In this document: positions 53,001-64,000 of the stretch, one piece after another | Numbering within the stretch: the first letter of the stretch is position 1 | Layout of the letters: each line of letters starts with the position of its first letter | Assembly: GCA_011316235.1 (NCBI GenBank) | Contig: QQBE01000005.1 | Span: 1,059,747-1,123,746, forward strand | Reading direction: 5' to 3' | DNA from: Mycothermus thermophilus | Taxonomy: Eukaryota; Ascomycota; Sordariomycetes; Sordariales; Chaetomiaceae | DNA: 64,000 nucleotides | Notes under the pieces: generated by a model | What the model saw: the letters and a program-made list of their open reading frames with translations, nothing else | What the model was told of the DNA's origin: nothing | Databases searched by the model: none | Made by a program: the position numbers and the translations under genes

Positions 53001-56000
53001 AATTCTCCCTGAAGACTCCGCAGCTCGCCGACGTCAGGGCGGTAGATCTGTTGCACAGCTGGAGGCTCACCCAGACCTTGGGTTTCTTCGACCAAAAGCT
53101 GAGAACGGAGGCTAGTCTTCTGGCCGGTGAATGCCAGCTCAAAGGCCTCAAGCGAGGCAATCTCCTTTTGCAGGCTCTCGTACAGTTGCCGATGCTCCTC
53201 TGCCTCGACCTGAGCACGGTAATGAGGATCGAAGATCTTGTCCGGCACGAAGAGCTCAACGCAACCCAGGGCAAAGCGGACCCAGGCAACCGAGGTGGAT
53301 GCAGAACGCGGCTGGAATCCCTTTGCTGATGCCGCGAGCGCGACCAGCGCCTTGCCGAAGTGCCGCTCAAAGACACCAGACGAATGGTATGGGAAGACCT
53401 CCTCGAGACGGCAGGGAAGCTGGCCATGCTCAAACCAACGCCCGTCGACACCACCCTGCGCTTTCATGCTCTCGTAAACGGCCGTGAGCCTCCCCCGGAA
53501 TGATTCATCATGAGCGGCAACTACATCCTCCATCAGCCTCAACAGCAACTTCTCCACCTTGACCAACGGGTCCGTGGAAATCGCCTCCGACGCCGCGGCC
53601 AGCGCGCGGCCCATGAGGGGCATCTCAACCTCAAGCGAGCGCAGCTGAGTCAGGCTCGCCGAGGCCGCGGCGTCGTACCGGAGCAGAAGTGACGCGGACA
53701 GGGCGCCTTCCCAGGGATGAACGGCCTCGCTCGCATCCTGTACAAGGAGGCGGTCGACCGCATGCAGTGCCGTCGTCTGATTCAAGCATTGCAGGCGCAT
53801 CAGGCTGGCGGTGGGGATGCTCGCGAGGACGTCGACGTCAGACGAGCCAGGCGGGATGCTGACCCCCTGTGAGATCTGGTGCAGGACGATGGCCTGGCGG
53901 AGGCTTTCGAAGCTGGAGGCGAAGAATGGCTGGTGAGGAGCCGAGTGTTCTCCGATCTTTGCTTCAAGGGCTGAGATCTCCGACTGAACCTCCTTGACCA
54001 GGCTGTGAGCAGCCTCGCCCTTACCGGTGCGGATAAATGCGTACACGCGCGCCATCGACTCCTGGATCGTGCGCAGTGTGTTGATATTCACGTCGACTCT
54101 CCAACGCAGCGCGTCGAACCTGTCCGCAAGACGCTCCATCTCCATAACTTGCTCCAAGGTCTTTGCGTCGGGGATCGGGTCCGGACGCAGCCGGTGCCAG
54201 AGCACCTCCATGCTGAGTCCAGTGGAGAGCTTGAAGCCCACGACGAAATCACGTTCAAGAAACCCAACCAGGGCGGAGAGCAGCCCCTGTTCGCCAGAGT
54301 CCTGCAACGCAGACGCGCATTGCCGCATGAAGCTCGACGCCTGTGTCAGATGCGCCTGGAAACGTGCCTCGTCGAACGACGCTCCCGTCAACGCTTGGAA
54401 CGTCCGGCGCCAGAAGAGCAGGAGTCGCCGGAGCACTTGGCGACGCTGCTTCCAAGCACCCGGGTCGCTCGCTTTCTCACAGAAGAAGCCCTTGAGGGTG
54501 CGAAGCACCGACGACAAGAACCGAACAGCGTGGACTGTCGAGTCGCGGGACAGCGAGGCAACCTTGTCTGCGACGCTCGATCGCTGAAGCCGGTTCATCG
54601 AGGAGGGCTTGCTGATGTTGACCTTGGAAAGTTGGGCCTCCATAGCGGTCTCCGCATCCCCAAGAGCGAGATAGAACTCGTAACAGGTAGCAAGCCAATA
54701 GGCTAGCCCTTCCCGGCGCTGTTCCAGGACGTGCACCATGGGGGGGTTGAGGAGCGGGTGCAGCGGCATGAGCATCTTGTCGGGAGCAGCCTCGTACAGG
54801 CCTGCGAGAGACTCTCTCAGAGCGGCCGCTTCTTCAGACTTGATGTAAGACGACACCCGGTCCAAATTCTGAATGACTGTCGGGATCTGAAGCGCCGCTG
54901 GCAAGAACTTTCCAGACCCGTTGCGAACGGCCTGCACATAGGCATCCAACCGGCCGGTATCCCCAAGCGATAGGACGTCAAACGCGAACTGAACAACGCC
55001 TTCGATCTCCGTCTGCCGGTCCAGCACGGTAGCCGCAGCATGGAACCTGTGCAGCGTACCCTCGACAGGCGCAATCCTCTTGACCTCCTCCACACCAGAA
55101 GGCAGGGGCTCCAAATAAATCTCCACCGACCGATTCCTCATCGCGCGCGAGAGTTCGCCATATCTCGGATCTACTGTCAAAAAGATCCGGAAGTCCGGAT
55201 GGGGCGTGATGATTCTGGGCTCCCCTCCCGGTCCGCTGTGCTCGTTGATGCTCAAAGCACCGTTGGGCCTCTCAAGCAGCGAGTTGAGACGATCGAGCAC
55301 GGATGCGCTGCACAGGTTGGCATTGTCCAGGACGAGCCAAGCACCGGTCTGCACGGCACGCACAATGACGCCGTCAAGCCACTCGAACCGCGGACTGTCG
55401 AGCGTCAGCGGCTTGCGGAGGACTTCTGATGCCTCGGCGAGCAGGGAGGAGAGGTCCTCTGGCATGGATTGAGTTGACCGCAGACTCTCCACCATGTTCA
55501 GCAAAGTCTCGTACTGGTGGTGAGCTTCGCCGTTCAGGGTCTGGATCGCTGCGAGAAGGTCGACGACTGCATCAGGGACTGGGTGGGGGAGGGCGCGGAG
55601 GATCTGAAGCTGCAGAGCATCTCGGAGCCTCGAAAGACAGTTCTGAACGTCTCGATGAGGATCGGCTTGTTCAAAGCCTCCGATGAGATCCATGGCGTCG
55701 ATGTCGGCGTTGAGCGGGAAGATGACGAGCGGTTTGCCTGCGAGCGCAGCGACGTGGGCCAGGAGTGCAGACTTCCCACTGCCGGATGGGCCGACGAGGA
55801 TGCATGGCAGATCCTGCTCGATCGAGATCAGGATGGACTCGATTTCCTTCAGCCGCGGGACCGGATCGATGGCGGGAAATGGAGTCGGTTGGGCGAGGGG
55901 GTTCCTCTTGAGCAGGGCAAGCCCGACCTGAGCGGAATAGGGATTAACATCGTGATAGAGGCCGTGGTCCCGAGGAGGCCGTCCGAACACTTCGGCAAAC

Positions 56001-59000
56001 AGCCTGTTGACTTGGTCCCGATCCCGCTCTGACCGGAAGCGCTGGCGGATGATGACATCCAAGAAGTCATCCGGTTCCCTGCCCGCTAAAAGCGCGTTGT
56101 GAGAGGTGAGCAAATCACCCCAGCGGAGAGTGTCTCTCAAGTTAAACTCCCATGGTGAGCCAAGAGCACCAAACGACCTCCGACTGACGACCTCGTCATC
56201 AAGCCTCGACATGAACTCGATGAGGCGGTGTTGAGTCTCAGAGCCGATAGCATCGAACTTGTTGGCAGTGATGTGAAGGAGATCCTCTTTAGTGAACACG
56301 TCGGCGTAGACGACGATGAAGCGGTTGACGAAGGAGCTTGGCAGACCCTTGCGGCCGCCGCCTTGATGGTGAGGATTTTGTGCGGCAAACAGCTTAAAGT
56401 CTGGATGGCGCTTGAACACCTGGTCGAGCTCGGCAATGTAGACCTCTCCACGGTGGTCAAGACAAGCGTTGAGACCTTCCAGAACTGTCTGCGATGCCAG
56501 ATTCATTTCCTGATAAACTCAGTCAGCACAGCCAATCCAACATACTTCCCACGATAGTGTAATCTGGGGAAAACTCACATCCAACAACACCCATTCCCCC
56601 TTCTGCATCGCCTCCAGGAACGGCGCGTTCCTCCACACGAAATTGCCCGCCTCGGCACCCTCCACAGGGACATCAGTGCCAAACAAGTCCATCAAATCTG
56701 TCTGGTCCGACAAGTTGATACGCGTTAGCGGGCGCCCACATGCCCTCGCAAGGGCCGTGACCAGCGTCGTCTTGCCCACGCCGGGGTTACCCTCCAGAAG
56801 AATTGGCTTTGTGCCACCCTGCAGCGCGCGAATCACGCGCATGGCGTTCATCTTGGTGGTGGGCACCGTGAATTCGCGCCCTGCATCGGCGATATTCTCG
56901 CCAGACACGGTCCTCTCGATGCTGAACTCACCGATGGTGAGCCGGTCTTGGGTGATGGTAACTTGCGGCTCCTGGAAATACGCCTGTGCAAGGTCGACAC
57001 CGCACAGCTCGCTGAGATGCTCGAGGCACATCTGGCGGTGGGCTCCCATCTCTCTCGGGTCTACCGCGACAAGAGCCGAAGGGTTGGCGCCGATGGTATC
57101 GATGAAGACCATCGCGGCGCCATGGAGGAGGGCGAGCTCTGCTGATGGGAATGAGGATCGATTCATGAAGTCCACCCAGGCAAGGATGTCGCGGACGGAG
57201 AAGGCCGTGGCAGACGAGGGGCGGAAGGTTTTGCCGAACCATGAGGCAAACTCGACGATGATGCGCGAGATAGGCTTGGATTGCTTCCCCTTCGCACCAC
57301 CGCGTTGCTTGAACCGCTTGTCGAGCTTCGACACCACGATGTCATGCACATCATCGACCTCAGTGAACGCAGGGACCCAGATCTCTGTGAAACGGTTGCG
57401 CAGAGCTGGCGAGAGTTCCTTCTTTCCAAAGTCACCGCCCGGGTTCATGGTGGCGAAGAACTGAAAGCCCTCGGCGGCCTGGACGAAGGAGTCGGTAATG
57501 CCCTTCTCGGCGAGGAGCAGGCTGCGGTGAGGTTCGAGCACCGAGTTGAGGCGCTCCAGGACAGAATCGTCAGCGAGGGAAATCTCGTCGAGCAAGAAGT
57601 AGGAGCCTTCCTTCATCGCATGGACCAGGCTACCGTCGCTCCACTCGAAAAGCGCCTTGCTGCGCGTCATTCCTGCATGGATTCTCGCCTTTAGGTCGTC
57701 GGGAAGCTTCGCCAGCTCGTCAGCGGTCAAGGATCGGAACCACTCCTGCAGCGCCTCCAACGAGTCTCTGCTCCTCCCCAGAGCATCGGCAGCTGCCTCG
57801 AGATCACGGAAAAGAGCATCTATGATCGCGCCGCGATTCCTCACTGGCCTCTGAGAACCAATAAGGTCGCCGGTCTCTGTGTTCTGGTGCGCATTGACGA
57901 TATGCAGCTCCTTCTTCTCAAATTCGGCCAGTAGCTGGCAGACGGTGGTCTTGCCGCAACCCGTCTCACCGACCAGCAGGACGGGCTCATTATTCTTGAT
58001 GGCGCGTTTCACCAGCACGTACAGCCTCCGCATGGCACGAGTCCAGATAACTCCTTGGCTGTTCCTCGCACGCACGTTGCTCAGCTCAGGGGCCGTTTCC
58101 AGGTCATACAGCTTCTCTGGGTCGATCTTGACCTTGAAGACCTCCTCAATGACCTTCTTGACCTCGTCCCTCTCCTCCGGCTTGCGCACACGTTCTGCAA
58201 GTAGCATGAACCCGTGTTCGGCAATCTCCTGGCGCGTATCGGCCTCACGCAGCGCCCAGCGGAAGAGGTCACGAAGCGTGGCGAAGCTGTTCTTTTGCTC
58301 AAAGACGCGGCTCTCCTGGCGCAGGCGCGTGAGCTGCTTGTACACGGCAACGATGCGACGGCAGTCGGATGGAGCCGTGTTGCGACTGCGCTTCTGCAGG
58401 ATTGTCTCGAGCTCGCTCTCCGGGATGTCGTCAAAGTGCAGCTCCAGGAAACGGTTGCGGAACGCCCGTGACAGCACCTTGCGACCACCGTACAGCCCTG
58501 GAGGGTTCTGGGTGGCGAACAGACAGAAGTTCTCGGCTGGGCGCACGATCTCCTGGGTCTCTGGGATCAACAATTCCCGGTTGTCATCAAGGAGGCGGTT
58601 CAGGGCCTCGAGAACGTCAGTAGGCGCGAGGTTCAGTTCGTCGAGCACAATCCACGACCCTTCCCGCATGGCCTGGACAAGGACACCCTCCTGGAACCTC
58701 AGCTTGCCCTCGGAGTCTGACACATATGTACCGAGATATTCTTGAAGGTCCGTATGCTCATGGTTGTTGATGCGCACGAACTTATTCCCCGTATAGTTGG
58801 CCAGGTACTCAATCATGCTCGTTTTGCCGGCAGACGTCGGTCCCTGGATAAGGATCGGGTACCTTCGGGTGGACGTGGCGCGGACCAGGTTCAACAGATT
58901 TCTCTCCACGTAAGGGGTGATGATGTAGTCCTCCCGCTCCTTGGGCACCTCGTTGCCCTGAAGAAGCCAGTACTGGTGGTCCTTGTTCATGTTGCGGAAC

Positions 59001-62000
59001 GAGACGTAATTCTTCCCGTCGGTAGGCCGCTTGGGGGGCTGACTGAGGATGTTGGCGCGCTTCAGCAGATGCTGATGAATCAAGGGCATGACGGTCCTCT
59101 CCGACTCTTCACTGAGAAGCGTGGTGAAGCACATGCAGAAACCCTCGTAAAGCGCCCTCTCAAGACCGTACAGCGGAGCAACGTCGTTGGCGTACGTCAG
59201 GACGCGGGTCAGCGTACGGAGACTGAAATGAGGCACCTCGTTGGCTTGGTCGACGAGCAGCTTGAGCTCGGCTCGCTTTTTGATCTCCAAGTACAGATCA
59301 GCGACATCATCGGCCAGCCGATCGATGCTGCTGTTGTTACCCCGGAGGTACGTCTTGATGATGGTGAGCAGATCTTTCTTGTCTCGATCGGGGCTGTTGA
59401 CATAGATTTCCGTGAACCGTGACCTCAAGCCAAGAGGCAAATCGCGCTTTCCGACGTCGGTGGCCGGGTTCATGGCAGCAAACACGCGGAAGTTGGGATG
59501 CGCTTGTATCCTCTCGATCTCTCCCGTCTCGGACAAGAGGAGCGAAGGGTTTGGCTGGAACAGCCCAGAGATGCTTTCTAATGTGTCAGGCGAGGCAAGG
59601 TTGATCTCGTCAAGGAGAACCCAATCCCCGTTGCGTGCCGCCTTGACGATCTTACCCTCGACGAAGGCAAACGCAAACCCAGCCGAGCCGCTGGCGATTT
59701 GCCGGTCGAACTGGTCAAGACTCTGCGCGAACCGCTCCCAGCGCGGCTTCAAGTCCCGCAGACGCTGCAGTTTGGTTGACTCAGTCTTGCGACGCTTCGC
59801 CGGTTGGCTGCCGTCCCCGTTTCCTGTTTCTGCGGCATCGGACCTGGGCGCCTGGCTGCTCTCGAGTTTGGCGACGATGGCCTCGAACATCTGAGGCGCC
59901 TTGCGCCACTCCTTGGACACCTCCTTCCAGCGCCCCTTGGCAAAGCGCTTTGCGATGCGCTCGAGGTACTCTTTATTCTTCTCGGCTGAGACGCCCGTCT
60001 TCTCAAGCAGGTCCTCGAACTCCTCTTTCAGGGGCATAGCGAGGCTCTGCGCACTGACAGGCTTGAACCCGCCAAGGAGATCACCGGCCTCGCTTTGCTG
60101 GGACAAGTTCACCGCCACGAGCTGGTGACCTAGCGACTCAGCCAACTGCTGGACCACAGTCGTCTTGCCGATACCGGTCTCGCCGACGAGGAGCAGTGGT
60201 TCACGGTGCTGAACAGCAACTGCGATCTGTTCGAGTAGCCGTTTAGCATGAACCGTCGTCGCAAAGGGCCTCTTGGACTTCGCGACCCGGCTGCTGGGAC
60301 GCTTCGGCTTGGCAAACGATGCGCGGCCGACCGTCAACCGCGACTCGTTGTCTACCAGGTTCGGAATGTAGCCGGTCAAGTAATACTGCACTCTTTCCGG
60401 CGACAGGTGCATCTCCTTGGCAATGGCGGTAACCAGGAGATTGCGGGCCGAAGGGTCGGGCATGCTGCTGACGAAGCAATCAACAGCCTCGAGGAACATC
60501 TGGTCCCGGGTGGTGTCGGTGATGGGCTCGTCGCCAGTCACGCAGCCGGCTGCGCGCAGGACGGCATCAAGCCTGGCGCACCACTTGAGGAGGTCGCGGG
60601 TGCCGATAGGCCGGTCGAGGGCGCTTCGACCCAAAGCAAGACGGGTCGAGCCGCTGGTGCAGGCGAGGAGTTGATCGAAGACGGCCAGGATGCCCGGTGT
60701 GTACTTGTGCAATAAGGGGTAAGTACCGTCGATAACCTGTCTCAGGTCGTCCCTCGGCAACGCCTTGACGTGGAGGAGGCGCCAGAGGCGCAAGCCGATC
60801 AAATTCGGCAGGTTCTCACGGTCGTTCAGTCCGAGCAGAGTCCGGACGGTCGCGAAGAGGCGGAATCCTGAGGATGCCTGAATACGCTCTCCTCGGCCTG
60901 GAATCAGCAGTTCGCCGCGCTCGATGAGGGGCAGCAGCGTGCTCATGACCTCGGTAGGAGCGCGGTCAAGATCTTCGATGAGAACCCATCGGCCCTCGCG
61001 GACAGCCGTGGTCAGGACGCCTGGTCGCCATTGGAAGGAGCCGGGCTTCGCGTCGGTCGTGTACAAGCCGAGGAGCATCTTGGCGTCTGTCTGTTCGTTG
61101 AGGTGCAGGGTGACCATCTCACGCTGTTTACCAAGCTCTCTCGCAACCTCGTGCACCAGGGATGTCTTGCCAGCACCGGAGAGTCCGTGAAGAAGGATAG
61201 GCCCTGGCTGCAGAAGCAGGGAGGCAAGACCCTCGAGATTCTCCAGGGTGGTCGGAGTGAGGGTGAGAGTGGCGGGTGTGCTCACGGGGCCCAATGGCCG
61301 AGGGAGAAGGGTCTTGCCATACTTGACAACAAGAGGAGTAAGATTTTGCATTGTGCTGAGTGCCCGAGCGGGCTCCGGCTCTGCTGGTGCGTCGCCGGAT
61401 TGAAGAAGACTACTGCGAAGGCGCTGCATCTCCCGACTCCTTGCGTCCTCATACAGGCCCAGGAACGCATAATCCACCTCCCTCCCGTCCAACTCAGCCA
61501 CAAGGCTGGCGTCCTTGGGGATGTGCTGGGCCAACATGGCCTCGAGCTTCTGGTCTGCGGCATCATGAAGCTGGCAGAATAGCCTGATGGCGAGATACCG
61601 AACGATAAGATTCTGGTGGGTGAAGAGAGACTGGAGCTGCGAAGGACGAGACAGGACGGAGAAGGTGGACTTGTCAAAGTTGTTGAGACGCCATAATGAC
61701 AAGAGAAGGGGTGCGAGTTGGGCTTCTGGGAATGCCGTCAAGTCAAAAGCCTCCAAGGCTGTCCCGGACGACGGCCGGCCCTCGCGAAGATGGGCGATGA
61801 GGAAGACAGAAAGAGATGGGGCGAAGGGCAGCACCCGGGCAAAGGATGAGATAACCCGGACATCCCTACGAGGGTATGAGAGAACCCATCGGGCACAGAT
61901 ATCCGCAAAGACCGACTCGAAGTAGGCGAACATGTGATCAGTGGCCGGGGAGACGAGAGCCGCATCAGCGATGGCCTCGAGGATCTTAGGTGAGTTTCCG

Positions 62001-62098
62001 TCTTGGATAACGAGCACAAGCTCGCGTGGGAGATGTTGTAATGTTGAGGCATCGCCAAGCAGAGCTTGCCTCTGCCGGCTCACGTCGATACTGGCCAT
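47075..62098 (-). CDS. MDN1: Midasin (Mdn1/Rea1), giant AAA ATPase of 60S assembly
   Basis: Exons 62098-56579 and 56509-47075 on the minus strand join across one 69-nt intron (GTGAGT to TATCAG) into 4984 residues, close to yeast Rea1 (4910). All six dynein-like AAA modules show a P-loop: GLSGAGKT (about 303), GETGIGKT (637), GPTSAGKT (1085), GETGCGKT (1375), GNPGVGKT (1770) and GPSGSGKS (2078). The intron falls between the Asp and Glu of the AAA5 Walker B (WVLLD|EMNLA). A long helical linker follows. An Asp/Glu-rich region is at about 4100-4650. The C-terminal MIDAS domain has the DxSxS motif in CVDDSSSM (about 4759). Mdn1 uses ATP to pull assembly factors such as Rsa4 and Ytm1 off pre-60S particles in nucleolus and nucleoplasm. 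The first ATG giving the family start (MASIDVSRQ) was chosen; an in-frame extension of 108 codons upstream was not. Confidence 0.96.
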
Positions 62099-62634
62099 CC
62101 TCGAGGTGTCGAGGTGGTGATTGGGCCCAGTATCGTTGTCGGAGTCGGCTCGAATAAGTTGGTTGTGAGTGCAACTTACATCGACCTGAGATTTCACTGT
62201 GTTTGGGATCTTGAACTTTTTTTTCTTCTGAAAGTTTATAGTGGGGCATCTTGCAGAAGGGTGACAGGGGTGTGGAATCCACTGAAGCCGCCTGGGCTCA
62301 GCAGCCAAGAGCCTGCGGCGTGCCTGCTGCAGCGCCCCCCGCAGGCCCCAAGCCCGCGGGCAGACATCGTTCCACATGTGCGGAGGTTGCCGGGCGTGGG
62401 AACAGCCGACACCAGCTGCCAATGACTGCAGCTCCCACTTTCACATCGCTGAGGTGGGCTGGGCCCCATTCGACTTTTCGGACAACGGCCGAAAAAATCC
62501 CGTCGTCAAGCTTGAAGGCATTCGCGACATCACCACCCAGCAGCACTGCAGTTCGAGGCCGATTTGCACGACCCCGACTCTCCCCCCTCTCTCGCAGGTC
62601 GACGCCGCAGCTGCTCACCAACCCCTTCGTCACA
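62099..62634. promoter_or_regulatory. Divergent promoter between midasin and mitochondrial bL12m genes
   Basis: About 536 bases hold both 5' leaders. The midasin frame stays open through part of it but shows no family resemblance. Both products serve ribosome production, cytosolic and mitochondrial. Confidence 0.6.
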
Positions 62635-63343
62635 ATGTCGCTCTCCTGCAGGTACGCAGCGCAATGCTGCGCCCGCCAGCTCCGTGCTGCCCCGATCCGT
62701 GCCTCGACCTCCTTCTTCCTCCAACATCAGCAGCAGCGGACGACACGGAGGTACAACTCGACCGACGCCGGCTCCACAAACCCCAAGATTCAGGCCATTG
62801 TCGACCAGATCAGCCAATTGACCCTCCTGGAGACGGCAGACCTCGTGGCCAGCCTGAAGGTGCGCAGCAACTACGGCAGTGGATGACGGATGCAGTGTGG
62901 GACATTGGCCGACGCCGACGCCGACTATGCCCACTTGCACTCGATTTTCACGCTAGAAGCCCGGACCAGGCGAACATACATGCATACTAACCCGGACGTC
63001 ACAGTCCCGTCTCAACATCCCCGATCTTCCCGTGGGCGGCTTCGCTGTGGCTCCTGCCGGTGGTGCTGCGCCAGCCGCTGCTGCTCCGGAAGCCGAGGAG
63101 GCTGATGAGGCCCCGGCCGCCGCCGAGAAGACTCTCTTCAGCATCAAGCTCGTGTCGTTCGACGCTGCCGCCAAGGCCAAGATCATCAAGGAGGTCAAGG
63201 GTCTGCTGGGTCTCAGTCTAGTAGACTCCAAGAAGTTCGTCGAGAGCGCGCCCAAGGTCCTGAAAGAGTCGGTGCCCAAGGAGGAGGCGGAGAAGATTGT
63301 TGCGACGCTCAAGGAGCTGGGTGCCGTGGCCACGTTGGAGTAG
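62635..63343 (+). CDS. MRPL12: Mitochondrial large-subunit ribosomal protein bL12m
   Basis: Exons 62635-62859 and 63005-63343 give 187 residues; the 145-nt intron (GTGCGC donor, ACTAAC branch, TCACAG) is longer than most here. The first 45 residues form a typical mitochondrial presequence, Arg/Ser/Ala-rich without acids (MSLSCRYAAQCCARQLRAA, ending RTTRRYNS). An N-terminal dimerisation helix follows (IQAIVDQISQLTLLETADLV), then an Ala/Pro/Glu hinge and the C-terminal L7/L12 domain: EKTLFSIKLVSFDAAAKAKI, IKEVKGLLGLSLVDSKKFVE, PKVLKESVPKEEAEKIVATL, KELGAVATLE. It forms the stalk of the mitoribosome that recruits translation factors. In the usual motif a Gly sits where this protein has Leu-Ser (GLSLVDSK); this fits mitochondrial versions. 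Confidence 0.94.
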
Positions 63344-63593
63344 ACGGGGACCTAGACAGTGTCAGGGGTGTGTTAGTTGGTGGAGAGAGCATATGGCAGT
63401 CGACGAGCGGAGGCAGGCTGAACTGGTTCGGCCTCCTTGAAGTCGCCTGTGGCTCTTTCGCGACATGTATAAAAGAGCATGTAACACTATAAACTTCACA
63501 TACACACGAATCCAGACATTAGATGATGGTGTAACGACAACAATACCGCCATACTCCTGCCATGCCATGGTCCCTATATCTATTTTACTTTCA

Positions 63594-64000
63594 TCACCCC
63601 TTTCCACCTCCTGCCTCCCTCTGATGCACACATTGCCTCGCCTCAAACTCAGCCGTCCACTCGGCCCACTCCTCCTCACCCATGCGGTGATCATCGTCCC
63701 CAAGATCGCTCGTCTCCTCCCACAGCTTCTCCATCTCGGCATCTTCCCCGGGAGGCACCTGCCAAACATGCTCCCGCTGCCGCTTGTGCCGCTCGCGGTC
63801 CTCCTCGATGCGCTGTTCTATCTGCTTCTTATCCGGCGGCGGCGGCAGATGGCCTCCCCTCCTGCTGCCATGTCGGTGATGAGAAGTTGACCGTGGCTCC
63901 GTCCCCCCGTCCACCGCGCTGTCGGGCGGCGGGGAAGACATGGCCACGTCCTGGGCGGACGCGTCGCGCTCCTTGAGCACCTCGTCGATCTGGCTGACGG
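63594..64000 (-). CDS. 3' part of a gene leaving the window, possibly CTD-kinase subunit Ctk3
   Basis: On the minus strand the frame is open from the right edge (VSQIDEVLKERDASAQDVAM) to a stop at 63594-63596, about 135 codons, so the start lies outside. A Ser/Pro-rich stretch is followed by a charged helical block, KKQIEQRIEEDRERHKRQRE, then HVWQVPPGEDAEMEKLWEET and SDLGDDDHRMGEEEWAEW. The pattern DRERHKRxRE...W...DEMEKLWEExSDLGDDD resembles, from memory, the C-terminal segment of fungal Ctk3, the gamma subunit of the kinase that phosphorylates the RNA polymerase II C-terminal domain. The characteristic N-terminal CID-like domain would be beyond the window, so the name is tentative. The convergent neighbour is MRPL12, only 250 bases away. 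Confidence 0.6.
   Translation of the reverse strand, partial: VSQIDEVLKERDASAQDVAMSSPPPDSAVDGGTEPRSTSHHRHGSRRGGHLPPPPDKKQIEQRIEEDRERHKRQREHVWQVPPGEDAEMEKLWEETSDLGDDDHRMGEEEWAEWTAEFEARQCVHQREAGGGKG

Noticed and set aside
62099..62422. 108-codon N-terminal extension of midasin
   Set aside because: The frame is open, but the residues do not resemble the family. The internal ATG at 62098 gives the expected start, and the extension eats into the divergent promoter.

Overview
This 64 kb window is nuclear DNA from a filamentous ascomycete, most likely a Sordariomycete (Sordariales-like). The evidence is GC-rich genes split by short GT-AG introns (about 47-260 nt) with CTRAC-type branch sites, a dispersed 5S rRNA gene, an intron-containing tRNA, and ordinary Pezizomycotina housekeeping proteins. 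I see no prokaryotic, viral, transposon or CRISPR feature. The exon structures below were rebuilt by eye from splice signals, reading-phase continuity and family resemblance.

Layout, left to right. An unrecognised gene enters from the left edge (+, ends 988). ATG1 autophagy kinase (-, 2493-5539) is followed by the longest gene-poor stretch (5540-10987). Then come ornithine aminotransferase (-, 10988-12391) and the divergent GPI mannosyltransferase GPI10 (+, 13706-16025), coronin (-, 16745-19013), an intron-containing tRNA-Val(CAC) (+, 19566-19665), the polyadenylation factor PFS2 (+, 20460-22791), and a Snf2/Sth1-class remodelling ATPase (-, 24168-28803). WDR70-like WD protein (-, 30207-31967) and SWC5 (+, 32237-33280) form a head-to-head pair. 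A 5S rRNA gene (+, 33624-33742), an FHA-domain Mek1/Chk2-like kinase (-, 34239-36090) and the 25-residue ribosomal protein eL41 (+, 36661-36796) follow. The right third holds RNA polymerase I subunit RPA49 (+, 37633-39127), the bromodomain AAA ATPase Yta7/Abo1/ATAD2 (+, 40997-46399), the giant AAA ribosome-assembly protein midasin (-, 47075-62098), mitochondrial ribosomal protein bL12m (+, 62635-63343) and the 3' part of a gene leaving the window (-, 63594-64000), tentatively a Ctk3-like CTD-kinase subunit.

These are mostly single-copy housekeeping genes without operon logic. There is a loose clustering of chromatin genes (SNF2, SWC5, ABO1, WDR70) and ribosome-production genes (5S rRNA, eL41, RPA49, midasin, bL12m), which may be chance.

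I found no convincing undescribed multi-gene system. The observations most worth a second look are: in-frame, stop-free introns in the remodeller and in ABO1; an intron that splits the Walker B Asp-Glu pair of midasin AAA5; a repeated C-rich to G-rich composition shift along genes; dispersed TAGGTA/TACCTA words confined to non-coding DNA; and a 5.4 kb interval with no recognisable gene.
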